A stretch of DNA of 64,000 nucleotides from B46-G9 sp964581175 (lineage in GTDB: Bacteria > Desulfobacterota > DSM-4660 > Desulfatiglandales > Desulfatiglandaceae): assembly GCA_964581175.1 (NCBI GenBank), contig CAZONI010000002.1, positions 1 through 64,000 on the forward strand, given 5' to 3'. Both the position numbers and the translations under genes were made by a program. Under the pieces are notes generated by a model. The model ran no database searches. It was not told where the DNA came from and saw only the letters and a list, made by a program, of their open reading frames with translations. Below are positions 34,301 to 42,100 of this stretch, piece by piece; position 1 is the first letter of the stretch; every line of letters starts with the position of its first letter.

Positions 34301-35178
34301 GGTTCTGCGTGCTGGCACTGGGGAAACTGGGCGGAAGTGAGTTGAACTACAGCTCTGATATTGATCTCCTGGGGCTCTGTGAATATCCGGACATTCCCCC
34401 TCCCGGGGGCATTGACAGGACATCTTATAAGGATCTTTTTGTTCGGGTCATGGAAAGAGTCCTTTCGGATCTCTCAGGGCATACGGAAGAAGGATATGCG
34501 TACCGGGTGGACTTGCGGCTCAGGCCTTTTGGACGGTCCGGCGAGCTGGTTCCGACTTTCACTGCGCTGGAAGACTACTATGTTCACAGTGCGTCACTCT
34601 GGGAGATCCAGGCTGCCCTGAAAATGAGGCCCGTTGCGGGAAACCTCCAATTAGGACAACGTTTCCTGGAAAAGATTGACTGCCTATTGAAGAAACCGAG
34701 AGAACTCGGTGAAATTGCGGCCGCCATAGAGAAAATGCGGAATATGTCCATTCAGGCCTCCAGGCGGGGCATCGATTCTTCGATAAATGTGAAAACAGGG
34801 GCCGGCGGGTTGCGGGATGTTGAATTCCTTGTGCAGGCACTTCAGCTCCGCCATGCGCGGGAGAATTATTCTCTCCTGCAAGGAAACACCCTGCTTGCCC
34901 TCGAGACCCTTGGAGAAGGAGGACTTCTGCCGTTGGATACGGCCAGGGAACTGAAAGAAGACTATCTTTTCCTGCGGAAGGTGGAACATTATCTCCAGAT
35001 CCTTGAGGACAGGCAGATTCATACATTGCCCAGGGATGAAAAGGAAGTTGATTTTTTGGCCAGGCGTATATTAGGTTTGAATCAGGACAGAAGTTATTTT
35101 CTCGAGAAAATCAATCATTGTAACAGGCGGATACGAAGCGCCTATGAGACCTACCTGGTTCGCTCCGGTCAGTCTTGA
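31366..35178 (+). CDS. glnE: Glutamine synthetase adenylyltransferase/deadenylylase with ACT-like N-terminal extension
   Basis: The 1,270-residue protein is about 300 residues longer than usual GlnE (about 950). The C-terminal 900 or so residues carry both nucleotidyltransferase domains: the adenylyl-removing one, GLGKFGGAALGYASDIELLF (Asp480, Glu482), and the adenylylating one, LGKLGGSELNYSSDIDLLGL (Asp998, Asp1000). LRLRPYGNAGPL and LRLRPFGRSGEL follow each. The N-terminal extension has two segments resembling GlnD-type ACT domains, at about 68-102 (FDYPSVFSIITGILAAIGFS) and 203-262 (SEDTPAFLYSLSNALSLHRV). ACT domains bind small effectors such as glutamine, so direct sensing is possible (inference). 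ATG 31366 is used because earlier starts fall in or before the glnA terminator. Confidence 0.93.
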   Translation: MKPDPKTFSNSCPEVGEPFIKDHISRLGERYFAGFSEQDICRHLRALWRLDSGNPLEMLVERRKDGSVDCTVLGFDYPSVFSIITGILAAIGFSIVSGDIYTYSQAAPKKSRRTPGTRLPRRTAGQDQFRRRRIIDHFSGVVSEGYPFGKWVDEFRKRLISAVSLLEKGDEISVSKAKQQVNEMVVRRLAQIHRDSPPVLYPVKIDVDNRSDVLTRVKVVSEDTPAFLYSLSNALSLHRVSIEHVRIRTIRGRIEDELLLADYRGLKIEDENVLDRIRLSVLLTKQFTYFLVQAPDPYQALSRFEYLVDDIMKLPAQGKWLDLLTDPQRLQGLAQLLGASDYLWEDFIRLQYESLFPMLKPHLEGIKMSGPTESLPDRLSKALKGSESLEERRKAMNAFKDREIFLIDLDHILDPESGFVALSKKLTRLAETIVSSSVELIYQDLVKRFGSPKSVAGLGVKFSVLGLGKFGGAALGYASDIELLFVYSDNGKTDGDESIDNAVFFDRLAREIIGFIEAKRDGIFRIDLRLRPYGNAGPLACSLENFCRYYDSGGSSHSYERLALVRMRAVAGDREFGAQLERLRDEMIYASQSIDLSELQELRKRQYREKASGGRLNAKFSPGALVDLEYGIQILQVTHGQDVPALRTPLLHEALYALGDAGVLSPAEAERLTSDYHFLRKLINGMRMLRGSARDLFLPESSSQEYRHLARRIGYRRGSPLEPAQQLQIDFETHTASIRAFMERHFGRKALPGPGTGTMADVILSPGLSEKIRNRIISSKGFRNPERAYRNLLSLAGKGSRQETFARLCVLARDFLSRQPDPDMALNNWERFTRVLPSPEFHFGLLLSQPMRLEILLGIFSGSQFLSDTLVRNPEFFEWITIPEVLNKTRRANDIADELRKAGSTSGSQSEWLNKLRRLRRREILRIGTRDICLGVSTRQVMQELSAVAEAAVRVAVEKIWEDLRNENKALAKEESEDRFCVLALGKLGGSELNYSSDIDLLGLCEYPDIPPPGGIDRTSYKDLFVRVMERVLSDLSGHTEEGYAYRVDLRLRPFGRSGELVPTFTALEDYYVHSASLWEIQAALKMRPVAGNLQLGQRFLEKIDCLLKKPRELGEIAAAIEKMRNMSIQASRRGIDSSINVKTGAGGLRDVEFLVQALQLRHARENYSLLQGNTLLALETLGEGGLLPLDTARELKEDYLFLRKVEHYLQILEDRQIHTLPRDEKEVDFLARRILGLNQDRSYFLEKINHCNRRIRSAYETYLVRSGQS

Positions 35179-35241
35179 TTAAGCCCGCCATGTCTGGCGG
35201 AGGAACCGGACAGGTTTTACCGACCCGGGGTTCGAAGAGCG

Positions 35242-35435
35242 GGATGCTCAGGGAGGGAGCCTTTTCTGAAGTGACTGGTGAGAAGGCGCTGTTTTTTCGT
35301 GACTTATCAGTGGGGGAACCCGCAACTCGACGAAGTCGAGAATGCGGAGGGGGTAGCTATCCCACGCTGATAAGTCACTGAAAAGACCAGCCAGGAGCCT
35401 CGGAACGGAGGAAAAGGGTCCCTCCCTGAGTATCC
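35242..35435 (+). repeat. 195-bp nested palindromic repeat element, copy 2
   Basis: Outer arms 35242-35266 and 35411-35435 and an inner inverted repeat 35291-35387, with central CTCGAC/GTCGAG, match copy 1 (2017-2211) in inverted orientation. About 150 central bases are nearly identical. A further outer pair, AGAGCGGG (35236-35243) and CCCGCTCT (35457-35464), extends this copy. It fills the space between glnE and the GAF-ANTAR gene and could form a very large hairpin in a readthrough transcript. Confidence 0.85.
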
Positions 35436-35505
35436 TCGGGGCGTGGTCTAATGGCACCCGCTCTGCGGGGGGAAGATTCACTTTTGATGGGAGGAAAAGA
35501 GGAAG

Positions 35506-36216
35506 ATGGAAAAGGTACCCTCTGAAACATATGAAAAATATATCGAAGCCATTTCCCATATCAGCAGGGCCATCACTTCCGATCTCTACCTCGAAGATAT
35601 CCTCAAACTGATAGTCATGGTTACTGCAAAGGTGACAGGAGTTGAAATCTGTTCTCTGTGGCTTATCGATAGAAGCGAGAGTCCGGAGAGGATCCGTCTG
35701 AAGGCGACCCAGGCCATTGACCCTGAATACGTGAAAGACCGGTCCCTGACCACGGACGAAGGTGTAGTGGGTTACGTGGTGACTCGAAACAGACCGCTTA
35801 TCGTTGAAGACGTGCTCAAAGAGCCCCGCTTCAAAGAAAAGGAGATGGCAAAGAAACTGGGACTGGTCTCCATGCTCGGTGTGCCGCTCCAGGCAAAAGA
35901 CAAGAAGGCGATCGGGGTTATCAATTGCTTTACCTCGGAGCCACATGCCTTTTCTCAGACCGAGATAAATATGATTACGGCTGTCGCCAATCAGGCGGCA
36001 GTGGCGATCATGAATACCGAACTCATGGTCAAGACCAAGGTCATTCAGGAAGAACTGGAGTCCCGGAAGCTGGTGGAACGGGCCAAGGAAATCGTCATGC
36101 AGCGCCGTCAGAGCAGCGGAGAAGAGGCCTATCGGTGGATCCAGAAGAAAAGCATGGACTCCCGTAAGTCCATGCGCCAGATTGCGGAAGCCATCCTCAT
36201 TTCGGAAGATCTCTGA
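35506..36216 (+). CDS. GAF-ANTAR domain RNA-binding antiterminator protein
   Basis: In this 236-residue cytoplasmic protein, residues about 25-165 form a GAF sensor domain (EICSLWLIDRSES, EGVVGYVVTRNRPLIVEDVL, GVPLQAKDKKAIGVINCF). A short coiled coil then leads to a C-terminal ANTAR domain (about 175-236; VERAKEIVMQRRQSSGEEAY and SRKSMRQIAEAILISEDL). ANTAR proteins bind paired hexaloop hairpins in leader RNAs and prevent termination, often in nitrogen metabolism (NasR, AmiR). Here it follows glnA and glnE, which are separated by a terminator, so control of that readthrough is an attractive but unproven idea. The start follows a GGAAG-type site. Confidence 0.9.
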   Translation: MEKVPSETYEKYIEAISHISRAITSDLYLEDILKLIVMVTAKVTGVEICSLWLIDRSESPERIRLKATQAIDPEYVKDRSLTTDEGVVGYVVTRNRPLIVEDVLKEPRFKEKEMAKKLGLVSMLGVPLQAKDKKAIGVINCFTSEPHAFSQTEINMITAVANQAAVAIMNTELMVKTKVIQEELESRKLVERAKEIVMQRRQSSGEEAYRWIQKKSMDSRKSMRQIAEAILISEDL

Positions 36217-36301
36217 CGAAACATACACTCGTCCGCGCACGTTCGGTATGGTCCAAATCCGCCGTTGCCGGACTCAGGCGGGGATATTCTTCTCCGGAAA
36301 T

Positions 36302-37081
36302 TCAAGATTCTTTCTGGAAAAGAGTGTTGAAATTTTTGAGATGCAGGTTCATGTCAGAACCTATCCGCTCGCGGTATTCCTTTTCCAGGCTCATGAGATT
36401 ATCATAAAATATCGCTGCGTGCTTTCTCATGGCTTCATAGGCGGCTTCGGGGTTACCTGCTGCTACAGCCTCAACAATGGGGCGATGCAACCCCGGGGGA
36501 TGAATAGAGTAGGGCGGATTGGGCTTAAGCTCCTCCAGAATCTTGGCGTTCAGTTTAATGACTGAATTGACGATGGCCTCCAAAAAACGATTGCCGCACA
36601 TCTCCGCCAGGATGAAATGGACTTTGGTGGCGGATGCAACATCTTCCGCCAGGGAGGCTCCGGGCGGATGCTCGGCCTCAAATGCTTCCAGCAGGCGCTT
36701 GGTGAGTTCAGGGGTGGCATTCACGGTCGCGAGACGAGCCACCTCGGGTTCAACAAGGATACGAACTTGATGCAGTTCATGGACCGAAATCTTGTTCGCC
36801 AGGAACAGGTCAAGGCAAGCGCCGGCCAATTGTTCGAATGTCAAATCAGTCACAAATGCGCCGCCGCCGGCGCCCTGGCGAATCGAAACAAAGCCACTGT
36901 TTTCAAGGGCCCTGATAGCTTCTCTTATCGCAACGCGACTGACCTGAAATTGTTCAGCCAGATCTCTTTCCGAGGGTAACTTGTCGCCCGCCCTGAAATC
37001 ATTGGAAAGAATCGCCTCTTTGAGTTGATCAAAAACCTCTTCCGAAATTCTGGGCTGCTTAATTGGCTTAAAATTAGGCAT
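36302..37081 (-). CDS. FadR-type GntR family transcriptional regulator with FCD domain (copy 1)
   Basis: The 259-residue regulator has an N-terminal winged helix (about 10-75; GDKLPSERDLAEQFQVSRVA, then IREAIRALENSGFVSIRQG) and a C-terminal FCD ligand domain of helices. Metal-site histidines are probable in HFILAEMCGN and LHRPIVEAVAAGN. FCD regulators sense carboxylates or acyl-CoAs and usually repress adjacent catabolic genes. It is divergent from an acyl-CoA ligase gene, with palindromes in between. It is clearly paralogous to the regulator at 56489-57244, which is also divergent from an acyl-CoA ligase. AGGG lies 7 bases before the ATG. Confidence 0.92.
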   Translation of the reverse strand: MPNFKPIKQPRISEEVFDQLKEAILSNDFRAGDKLPSERDLAEQFQVSRVAIREAIRALENSGFVSIRQGAGGGAFVTDLTFEQLAGACLDLFLANKISVHELHQVRILVEPEVARLATVNATPELTKRLLEAFEAEHPPGASLAEDVASATKVHFILAEMCGNRFLEAIVNSVIKLNAKILEELKPNPPYSIHPPGLHRPIVEAVAAGNPEAAYEAMRKHAAIFYDNLMSLEKEYRERIGSDMNLHLKNFNTLFQKES

Positions 37082-37147
37082 TGTTTTTCCCTTTTTATTT
37101 ATTGACTAGATAATAGAATCTTCTTTTGATTTCAAGAAAAAAATTCA

Positions 37148-37189
37148 TTGACAAAATATTTTATATGTCAAATATTATACCAATGGTAT
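37148..37189. promoter_or_regulatory. Candidate operator/promoter region between gntR copy 1 and acyl-CoA ligase
   Basis: Two palindromes lie side by side: TTGACA, 12 bases, TGTCAA (37148-37171) and ATACCAATGGTAT (37177-37189). The second is made of the TGGTAT/ATACCA half-sites common in FadR-like operators, in everted order. TTGACA with AATATT 17 bp later could be the ligase promoter. FCD-regulator binding here is inference. Confidence 0.5.
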
Positions 37190-37354
37190 TTGAAGGATTC
37201 CATTCATTTCATAAAAGCTTGCTGCAACTAAAGCGTACTTTAGCGTCCGAGAATTGATTTAGACACAGACGGGAAAGGCCCACCACCCACATCTGCCTAA
37301 AAGCGGACAGGAACAGAATACTATTTCACCAAACCCGGATTGAAAGAAATCGAA

Positions 37355-38962
37355 ATGACGGGCAGGCTTATACTGAAGGAACTGTGTCGCTACAACATAG
37401 GGACCTTTGCGGACATTATTTACAGAAACGCCCTCTTGTATTCCGATGAAGAAGCCTTTGTATACAATTCCGAGAGGATAACGTTCTCTCAGTTCAATGT
37501 GCGGGTGAACAGCCTGATCCACGGTCTTTCGTCGCTAAATGTCAAAAAGGGAGACGGCATAGGCATTCTGTCATGGAATTGCCTTGCGCACATGGACGTG
37601 TATGCGGCCGCAATGAAAGGAGGATTCATCGCTTCCGCGTTCAACCCCCGGCTACATGAAGAAGAACTGGAATATCTCATCGGATATTCCGAGGTAAATA
37701 CGCTTTTCGTCGGTCCTGAACTTATGGAAACCGCCAAATTCCTGCGGTCTCGTCTCCCCAATGTGAAACACTATATTTCCATCGAGGGGGCTGCTCCTGG
37801 TATGGTTCCTCATGGCGAATTACTCTCGACGCACCCATCCGACGAGCCCGATTCAACAGTACTCAGAGACGACCCTTTTCTTATATTTTATACAAGCGGC
37901 ACTACCGGTGTTGCCCGGGGCGCCGTCTACACGCACCGTCGCAAGCTGGATAACACTCGAATAAAGGCCTTGGAAATGGGTGTAAAGGCACACGACAGGC
38001 ATGTCGTTGTGTTGCCTCTTTTTCATATCGGCGGGGACAGCCATGTGTGGCCCTTCTTCTACGTTGGGGGGTGCAACGTCATCCTGCCCCAAAGGTCTTT
38101 CGATCCTGATGTCGTCCTTCGGACAGTTCAACAGGAGAAGGCGACTGACATGCAAATAATTCCAACACAGCTTCATGCCATCCTGTCGCACCGAAACGTC
38201 AGAAAGTACGACCTGAGCAGTTTGAAGAGACTCTATTATGCCGCGTCTCCTATGCCGCTGGAGTTATTAAGAAACGGGCTGGAGGTATTCGGTCCGATTT
38301 TTTCGCAAGGCTACGGGCAGACCGAATCAGGTCCACAAATTGCGTCGCTCCCCAGGAAGGCCCATCAGATATTAGACAGGACATCGGAAGAGCAGAAGGT
38401 ATTGAGTTCATGCGGGCAGCCGAGTATTGGCGTGCATGTCAGGATAGTAGATGAAAAGAACAATGATGTTGGAATAGGGGTGGTAGGTGAGATAATTGCT
38501 CAGAGTGATTCCCTCATGGTTGAATACTGGCGAAAACCGGAAGAAACCCGCGAAGTTCTCGTTGATGGATGGCTCCACACAGGTGATCTCGGATACTATG
38601 ACGGGAAAGGATTCATGTATATCGTGGATAGAAAGAAGGACATGATCGTCACAGGAGGCGAAAATGTCTACTCTCGAGAAGTAGAAGATATCCTGTATAT
38701 GCATCCTGCCATCGCTGAAGTGGCTGTCATTGGCATCCCTGATCCGGAATGGGTGGAGCGTGTTCATGCCGTGGTCGCTTTGAAGCCGGATGCCGCTGCT
38801 GCTGACCACGAGATTATTGCCTTTTGCAAAGAGCATCTTGCTTCCTACAAGGCGCCCAAGTCTGTTGAATTTATTGATTCTCTCCCGAAGAACCCCCAGG
38901 GTAAAATTTTAAAAAGAGACCTCAGAAAGAGGTTCCGATCGGTCCCTCAATCGGCCGCATAG
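37355..38962 (+). CDS. AMP-dependent acyl-CoA ligase (copy 1)
   Basis: The 535-residue ANL-superfamily enzyme activates a carboxylic acid to its CoA thioester via an acyl-adenylate. Motifs seen: P-loop FYTSGTTGVARGAVYTH (about 178-194), LPLFHIGGDSHVWPF, SQGYGQTESGPQ and the hinge region TGDLGYYDGKGFMYIVDRKK. MIVTGGENVYSREVEDIL and the C-terminal catalytic lysine motif PKNPQGKILKRDLRK follow. The family spans fatty, aryl and short-chain acids, so the substrate is open; the nearby aromatic-alcohol-type dehydrogenase suggests an aryl or branched acid. The ATG at 37355 is chosen over an upstream TTG; the ribosome site is weak either way. It lies under the divergent FCD regulator. Confidence 0.9.
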   Translation: MTGRLILKELCRYNIGTFADIIYRNALLYSDEEAFVYNSERITFSQFNVRVNSLIHGLSSLNVKKGDGIGILSWNCLAHMDVYAAAMKGGFIASAFNPRLHEEELEYLIGYSEVNTLFVGPELMETAKFLRSRLPNVKHYISIEGAAPGMVPHGELLSTHPSDEPDSTVLRDDPFLIFYTSGTTGVARGAVYTHRRKLDNTRIKALEMGVKAHDRHVVVLPLFHIGGDSHVWPFFYVGGCNVILPQRSFDPDVVLRTVQQEKATDMQIIPTQLHAILSHRNVRKYDLSSLKRLYYAASPMPLELLRNGLEVFGPIFSQGYGQTESGPQIASLPRKAHQILDRTSEEQKVLSSCGQPSIGVHVRIVDEKNNDVGIGVVGEIIAQSDSLMVEYWRKPEETREVLVDGWLHTGDLGYYDGKGFMYIVDRKKDMIVTGGENVYSREVEDILYMHPAIAEVAVIGIPDPEWVERVHAVVALKPDAAAADHEIIAFCKEHLASYKAPKSVEFIDSLPKNPQGKILKRDLRKRFRSVPQSAA

Positions 38963-39433
38963 GCATGCCGGCATGCAGATGAGTCGTATCCCTTTTCAAG
39001 GCGGCAAATATGGCTTGTACCGGCTCATGGAGAGAGAAGCCCTTGGAGGCCTTCTTGAGTGTGACGGATGAAATGCCGCCAGGAACCCTAGGCCGAGAGG
39101 CGAGGAACCGAAAACGGCCCTGAGCGTAGCTGCTGTGATCGTGTAGTGAAGATCTGGGGAGTGAATTATCCAAGGCTGCTCCATGGAATTTGCGTAACTC
39201 AGGCGTAAAGCGTGATTTCGGCTTGACACACAAGAGCGAGGCACATAGAATTTAACCTTAGCAAAGGTAATTTGTTCTAATTTTACTATTAAGGCACCGT
39301 TGCCCTGTCGTATTCGGAATACCTTTGCCTTAACGGCTGAACAGGGGAATTGGCCGCTTGTCTTGGGTCATATCCGTCAACCGTCGTCCGTTTAATAGTC
39401 TGTCCGGCCTCCGTCTGTCGGGTCAGGGTAAAC
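38963..39433. other. Intergenic region upstream of the LuxR-type gene
   Basis: A perfect palindrome GCATGCCGGCATGC (about 38963-38976) directly after the ligase stop may mark a transcript end. The middle part (38990-39180) has short frames on both strands, none with a start signal or recognisable product. The right part carries the promoter of the LuxR-type gene at 39223-39251. Confidence 0.4.
39223..39251 (+). promoter_or_regulatory. Sigma-70 promoter of the LuxR-type regulator gene
   Basis: TTGACA (39223-39228), 17 bp, TAGAAT (39246-39251) is close to consensus. It gives a leader of about 175 bases before the ATG at 39434. Confidence 0.75.
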
Positions 39434-40552
39434 ATGATGATGGATAAACTGCCTTACCAGATATTGACCAATGTGCTGGAAGTCATCAGTGCGGCAAATG
39501 AATCCCTGGATTGCCAACTTGTCAGGCAGAAAGCTTTAGACGCCCTGTTTCACACCATTTCTGCTGAAGGTGCGGTTTTCTTTCTGCCGGACGGAAATGG
39601 ACGATTCACCTATATCATTATCAAGAACCTGGACAAAACATACTGTGGTTATTACAAGACCTATTTTTATCGATTTGATCCTCTGCACCTGATCTATGAC
39701 TTAGATAGGAGTAAAAGACAAAACCGCCTGGAACAGGCCATTAGTTACGATTCCTTCCAACCTGCAGAGTACTACAACGACTTTCTCAAGCCACAGAAAA
39801 TACATCATAAACTTATCGTCAATCTGGTTGCCGAAAAAGAGCTTTATGGGAGAATTGTGTTGACCCGGCCTCGTGAATTCAACCCCTTTACCATAAAGGA
39901 AATCCGGACGGCAAAAACCATTTCTCCCTATTTGGCACATGCCTTGGCCCATAACGATCTTCGAAGGAGAATAAGACTGAAAGGAAATATACTGGATTGT
40001 ATCGAAAATCAATCGTCGACCGGGATGATCCTCCTGGACGAAGCTCTCCAAATTGTCTACAGAAACTCAAAAGCGGAGGAGGTACTCGGCAAATTGAAGT
40101 GTTCGATGCCCACTGTCAACGGTAATGATCCGATTTCCTCCCAGGTATTGAAAGACTGCCGGGAAATCAAAGCCGACTTGGACAACTGTCCCAGCGGGGG
40201 CATGAGCATTCCAAGGCAACGTGTTGTCAAAGGCCCGAATCGTACCCGTTTTTCGGTCGTATCAAGAGCCCTTGACCAGGGACCAGATTGCGGAGGTTCG
40301 CGGATGTTCATGGTCTCCATCGAAGAACAGTGGCCTGCAAATATCAATCCGCAGTATCTCATGGACTGGTTCCATCTGAGTAGAAGAGAAATTGATGTGA
40401 TTGTCCTCCTTTTTTTGGGATTGAAAAACGCACAAATTGCGGGAGAATTGTTCGTCAGCGAAGTCACCATCAAAAAACATCTTCACAACATATATGAGAA
40501 AGTCGGGGTCAACAATCGAACCACACTGATCAATAGAATACTGACCGGATAG
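39434..40552 (+). CDS. LuxR-type transcriptional regulator
   Basis: The 372-residue protein has a long N-terminal sensory part (about 1-290) and a C-terminal LuxR/NarL helix-turn-helix (LSRREIDVIVLLFLGLKNAQ, then VSEVTIKKHLHNIYEKVGVN, about 310-370). The sensory part looks GAF-like (VLEVISAANESLDCQLVRQK, AVFFLPDGNGRF) with a possible PAS segment near 190-260 (STGMILLDEALQIVYRNSKA). There is no receiver aspartate, so it is not a classical response regulator; it probably binds a small molecule. It lies upstream of and collinear with the alcohol dehydrogenase gene and may activate that operon. The ATG at 39434 follows AGGG; longer frames lack signals. Confidence 0.85.
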   Translation: MMMDKLPYQILTNVLEVISAANESLDCQLVRQKALDALFHTISAEGAVFFLPDGNGRFTYIIIKNLDKTYCGYYKTYFYRFDPLHLIYDLDRSKRQNRLEQAISYDSFQPAEYYNDFLKPQKIHHKLIVNLVAEKELYGRIVLTRPREFNPFTIKEIRTAKTISPYLAHALAHNDLRRRIRLKGNILDCIENQSSTGMILLDEALQIVYRNSKAEEVLGKLKCSMPTVNGNDPISSQVLKDCREIKADLDNCPSGGMSIPRQRVVKGPNRTRFSVVSRALDQGPDCGGSRMFMVSIEEQWPANINPQYLMDWFHLSRREIDVIVLLFLGLKNAQIAGELFVSEVTIKKHLHNIYEKVGVNNRTTLINRILTG

Positions 40553-40879
40553 CGTCATCCCATCTACTGCCGCTCCCGATCTTACACGCTTGATGTGATA
40601 ATCAAATGTTCAGCCCGCAACGGCCATTTCAAGCCTGAAAAAAAGTATACTTTCGTATAATAGACAAACTTCATGTGGCTTGCTAACTACACACGTAATA
40701 AGAACGCATCCTTTTGGCAGCTTGCCAACTCATCAGTGTTCAGGTGTCATGGGCTGTTCTGAGAAGCTTCGGTGATGCACTAAATTATCATAACATTGCC
40801 CTGACCCCACTTCCTGCCATATTTTCCGAGTATTATTGATGAGTTGTGTAAACCAACCAAACAATAATAGGAGGTCATG
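40553..40879 (+). other. Regulatory intergenic region upstream of the alcohol dehydrogenase operon
   Basis: No gene is supported. Notable sequence includes the palindrome TTGGCAGCTTGCCAA (about 40713-40727), a near-repeat of its right half as GCTTGCTAACT about 30 bp upstream, and AAGTATACTT followed by TATAAT around 40645-40661. These are candidate activator and promoter sites; a precise promoter could not be assigned. Confidence 0.4.
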
Positions 40880-41974
40880 ATGGAAATCAATGCAGCAGTC
40901 ATTTTTGAACCGTCAGAGAAATTCTATCTCGAACAGCTGGAATTAAGTGATCCCCGTGACAATGAGATCCTTGTTCGCATCGTGGGTTCCGGTATCTGCC
41001 ACACGGATCTTGCCGGGAGGGACCAGCATTTGCCGATCCCGCTGCCCAGTGTCTTTGGTCATGAAGGAGCGGGTGTGGTGGAAAAGGTGGGATCGCGGGT
41101 AAGCAAGGTGGAGCCCGGGGACCATGTGACGTTAAGCTGGATGTGTTGTGGGGCATGCCCCTCATGCAAGTCAGGCAATGACCCCTATTGCGAGAATTTC
41201 TTGCAGCTCAACTTCAGCGGGGCCCGTCCGGACGGAACAACAACCATGAAAAAAGGAGATCAGGTTATTCATGGCAATTTTTTCGGACAGTCTGCATTTG
41301 CCAATTTCGCTTTGGCTGAGGAAAGGAATGTGGTCAAGGTGCCAAAAGATGTCCCTCTCGAGATCCTAGGCCCCATGGGTTGCGGTATCATGACTGGAGC
41401 AGGTGCGGTCATCAATTCACTCAAGGCCAGTGCCGGTACCTCCATTGCCATATTTGGAGCGGGTACCGTGGGGATGAGTGCGATTATGGCCTCGGTCGTC
41501 TGCGGCTGCACGACCATTATTGCGGTGGATATCCATCCTGAGCGCCTCAAGATGGCCGAAGAGCTGGGCGCCACCCACACGGTCAATGCGGGTGAAGCGG
41601 ACCCGGTTGAAGCAGTCAAGGAGATTACCGGTGGAGGCCCGAATTTTAGCCTGGAATGTGTGGGGAACCCTACGGTTTTTCGCCAAGCCGTGGATGTTCT
41701 GCCCTTGCTCGGTGTTTGCGGCCTGGTGGGTGTCGTGGCCCCCGGCACCGAGGTCAGCCTCAATATGGATCTGATCATGAACGGCCGCGCGGTGCGAGGA
41801 GTCATAGAAGGGGATGCCATTCCCGACCTCTTTATCCCCAAACTGATTGAATTGTATGCCCAGGGGCGGTTTCCCTTTGATCGTTTGATCAAGTTTTACC
41901 CGTTCAATGAGATCAACAAGGCGGTGGAAGATATGGAACAGGGCCGCACTATCAAACCGGTACTAAAATTGTAG
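40880..41974 (+). CDS. Zinc-dependent alcohol dehydrogenase, aryl-alcohol (XylB-like) type
   Basis: The 364-residue medium-chain dehydrogenase has catalytic zinc ligands Cys40 (GSGICHTDLAG), His61 and Glu62 (FGHEGAGVVEKVG), and the structural zinc cysteines 90, 93, 96 and 104. The Rossmann motif is GAGTVGMSAIMASVVCG, and IAVDIHPERLKMAEELGATH is the NAD-ribose site with aspartate, suggesting NAD over NADP. The short lobe after the structural zinc resembles benzyl-alcohol dehydrogenases. It oxidises an alcohol to the aldehyde used by the aldehyde dehydrogenase encoded next. The ATG at 40880 has AGGAGG 5 bases upstream; the adjacent ATG at 40877 is too close. Confidence 0.9.
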   Translation: MEINAAVIFEPSEKFYLEQLELSDPRDNEILVRIVGSGICHTDLAGRDQHLPIPLPSVFGHEGAGVVEKVGSRVSKVEPGDHVTLSWMCCGACPSCKSGNDPYCENFLQLNFSGARPDGTTTMKKGDQVIHGNFFGQSAFANFALAEERNVVKVPKDVPLEILGPMGCGIMTGAGAVINSLKASAGTSIAIFGAGTVGMSAIMASVVCGCTTIIAVDIHPERLKMAEELGATHTVNAGEADPVEAVKEITGGGPNFSLECVGNPTVFRQAVDVLPLLGVCGLVGVVAPGTEVSLNMDLIMNGRAVRGVIEGDAIPDLFIPKLIELYAQGRFPFDRLIKFYPFNEINKAVEDMEQGRTIKPVLKL

Positions 41975-42100
41975 GATAATCCAGGGGAACTCCAAAAAAT
42001 GGCCCATGCAGTGTACCTTTGATCTGAAACAGAGCTTTTGAGACTTGGGCGAACGACCAAGTGAGGAAAATAAAATATCCAGTAAAAGAAGGGGGTTGCA

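Noticed and set aside
35437..35470. Sequence resembling a tRNA D-arm and anticodon stem (GTGGTCTAATGG followed by CCCGCTCTGCGGG)
   Set aside because: No acceptor or T-arm can be built, and the segment corresponds to sequence flanking repeat copy 1 at 2212-2245, so it belongs to the repeat.
38922..39233. 103-codon minus-strand frame after the first acyl-CoA ligase
   Set aside because: It overlaps the ligase 3' end, has no ribosome site and matches nothing I recognise.
40713..40727. TTGGCAGCTTGCCAA considered as a sigma-54 promoter for the alcohol dehydrogenase operon
   Set aside because: The GG and GC elements are too close together for a -24/-12 promoter; it is better treated as a palindromic protein-binding site.
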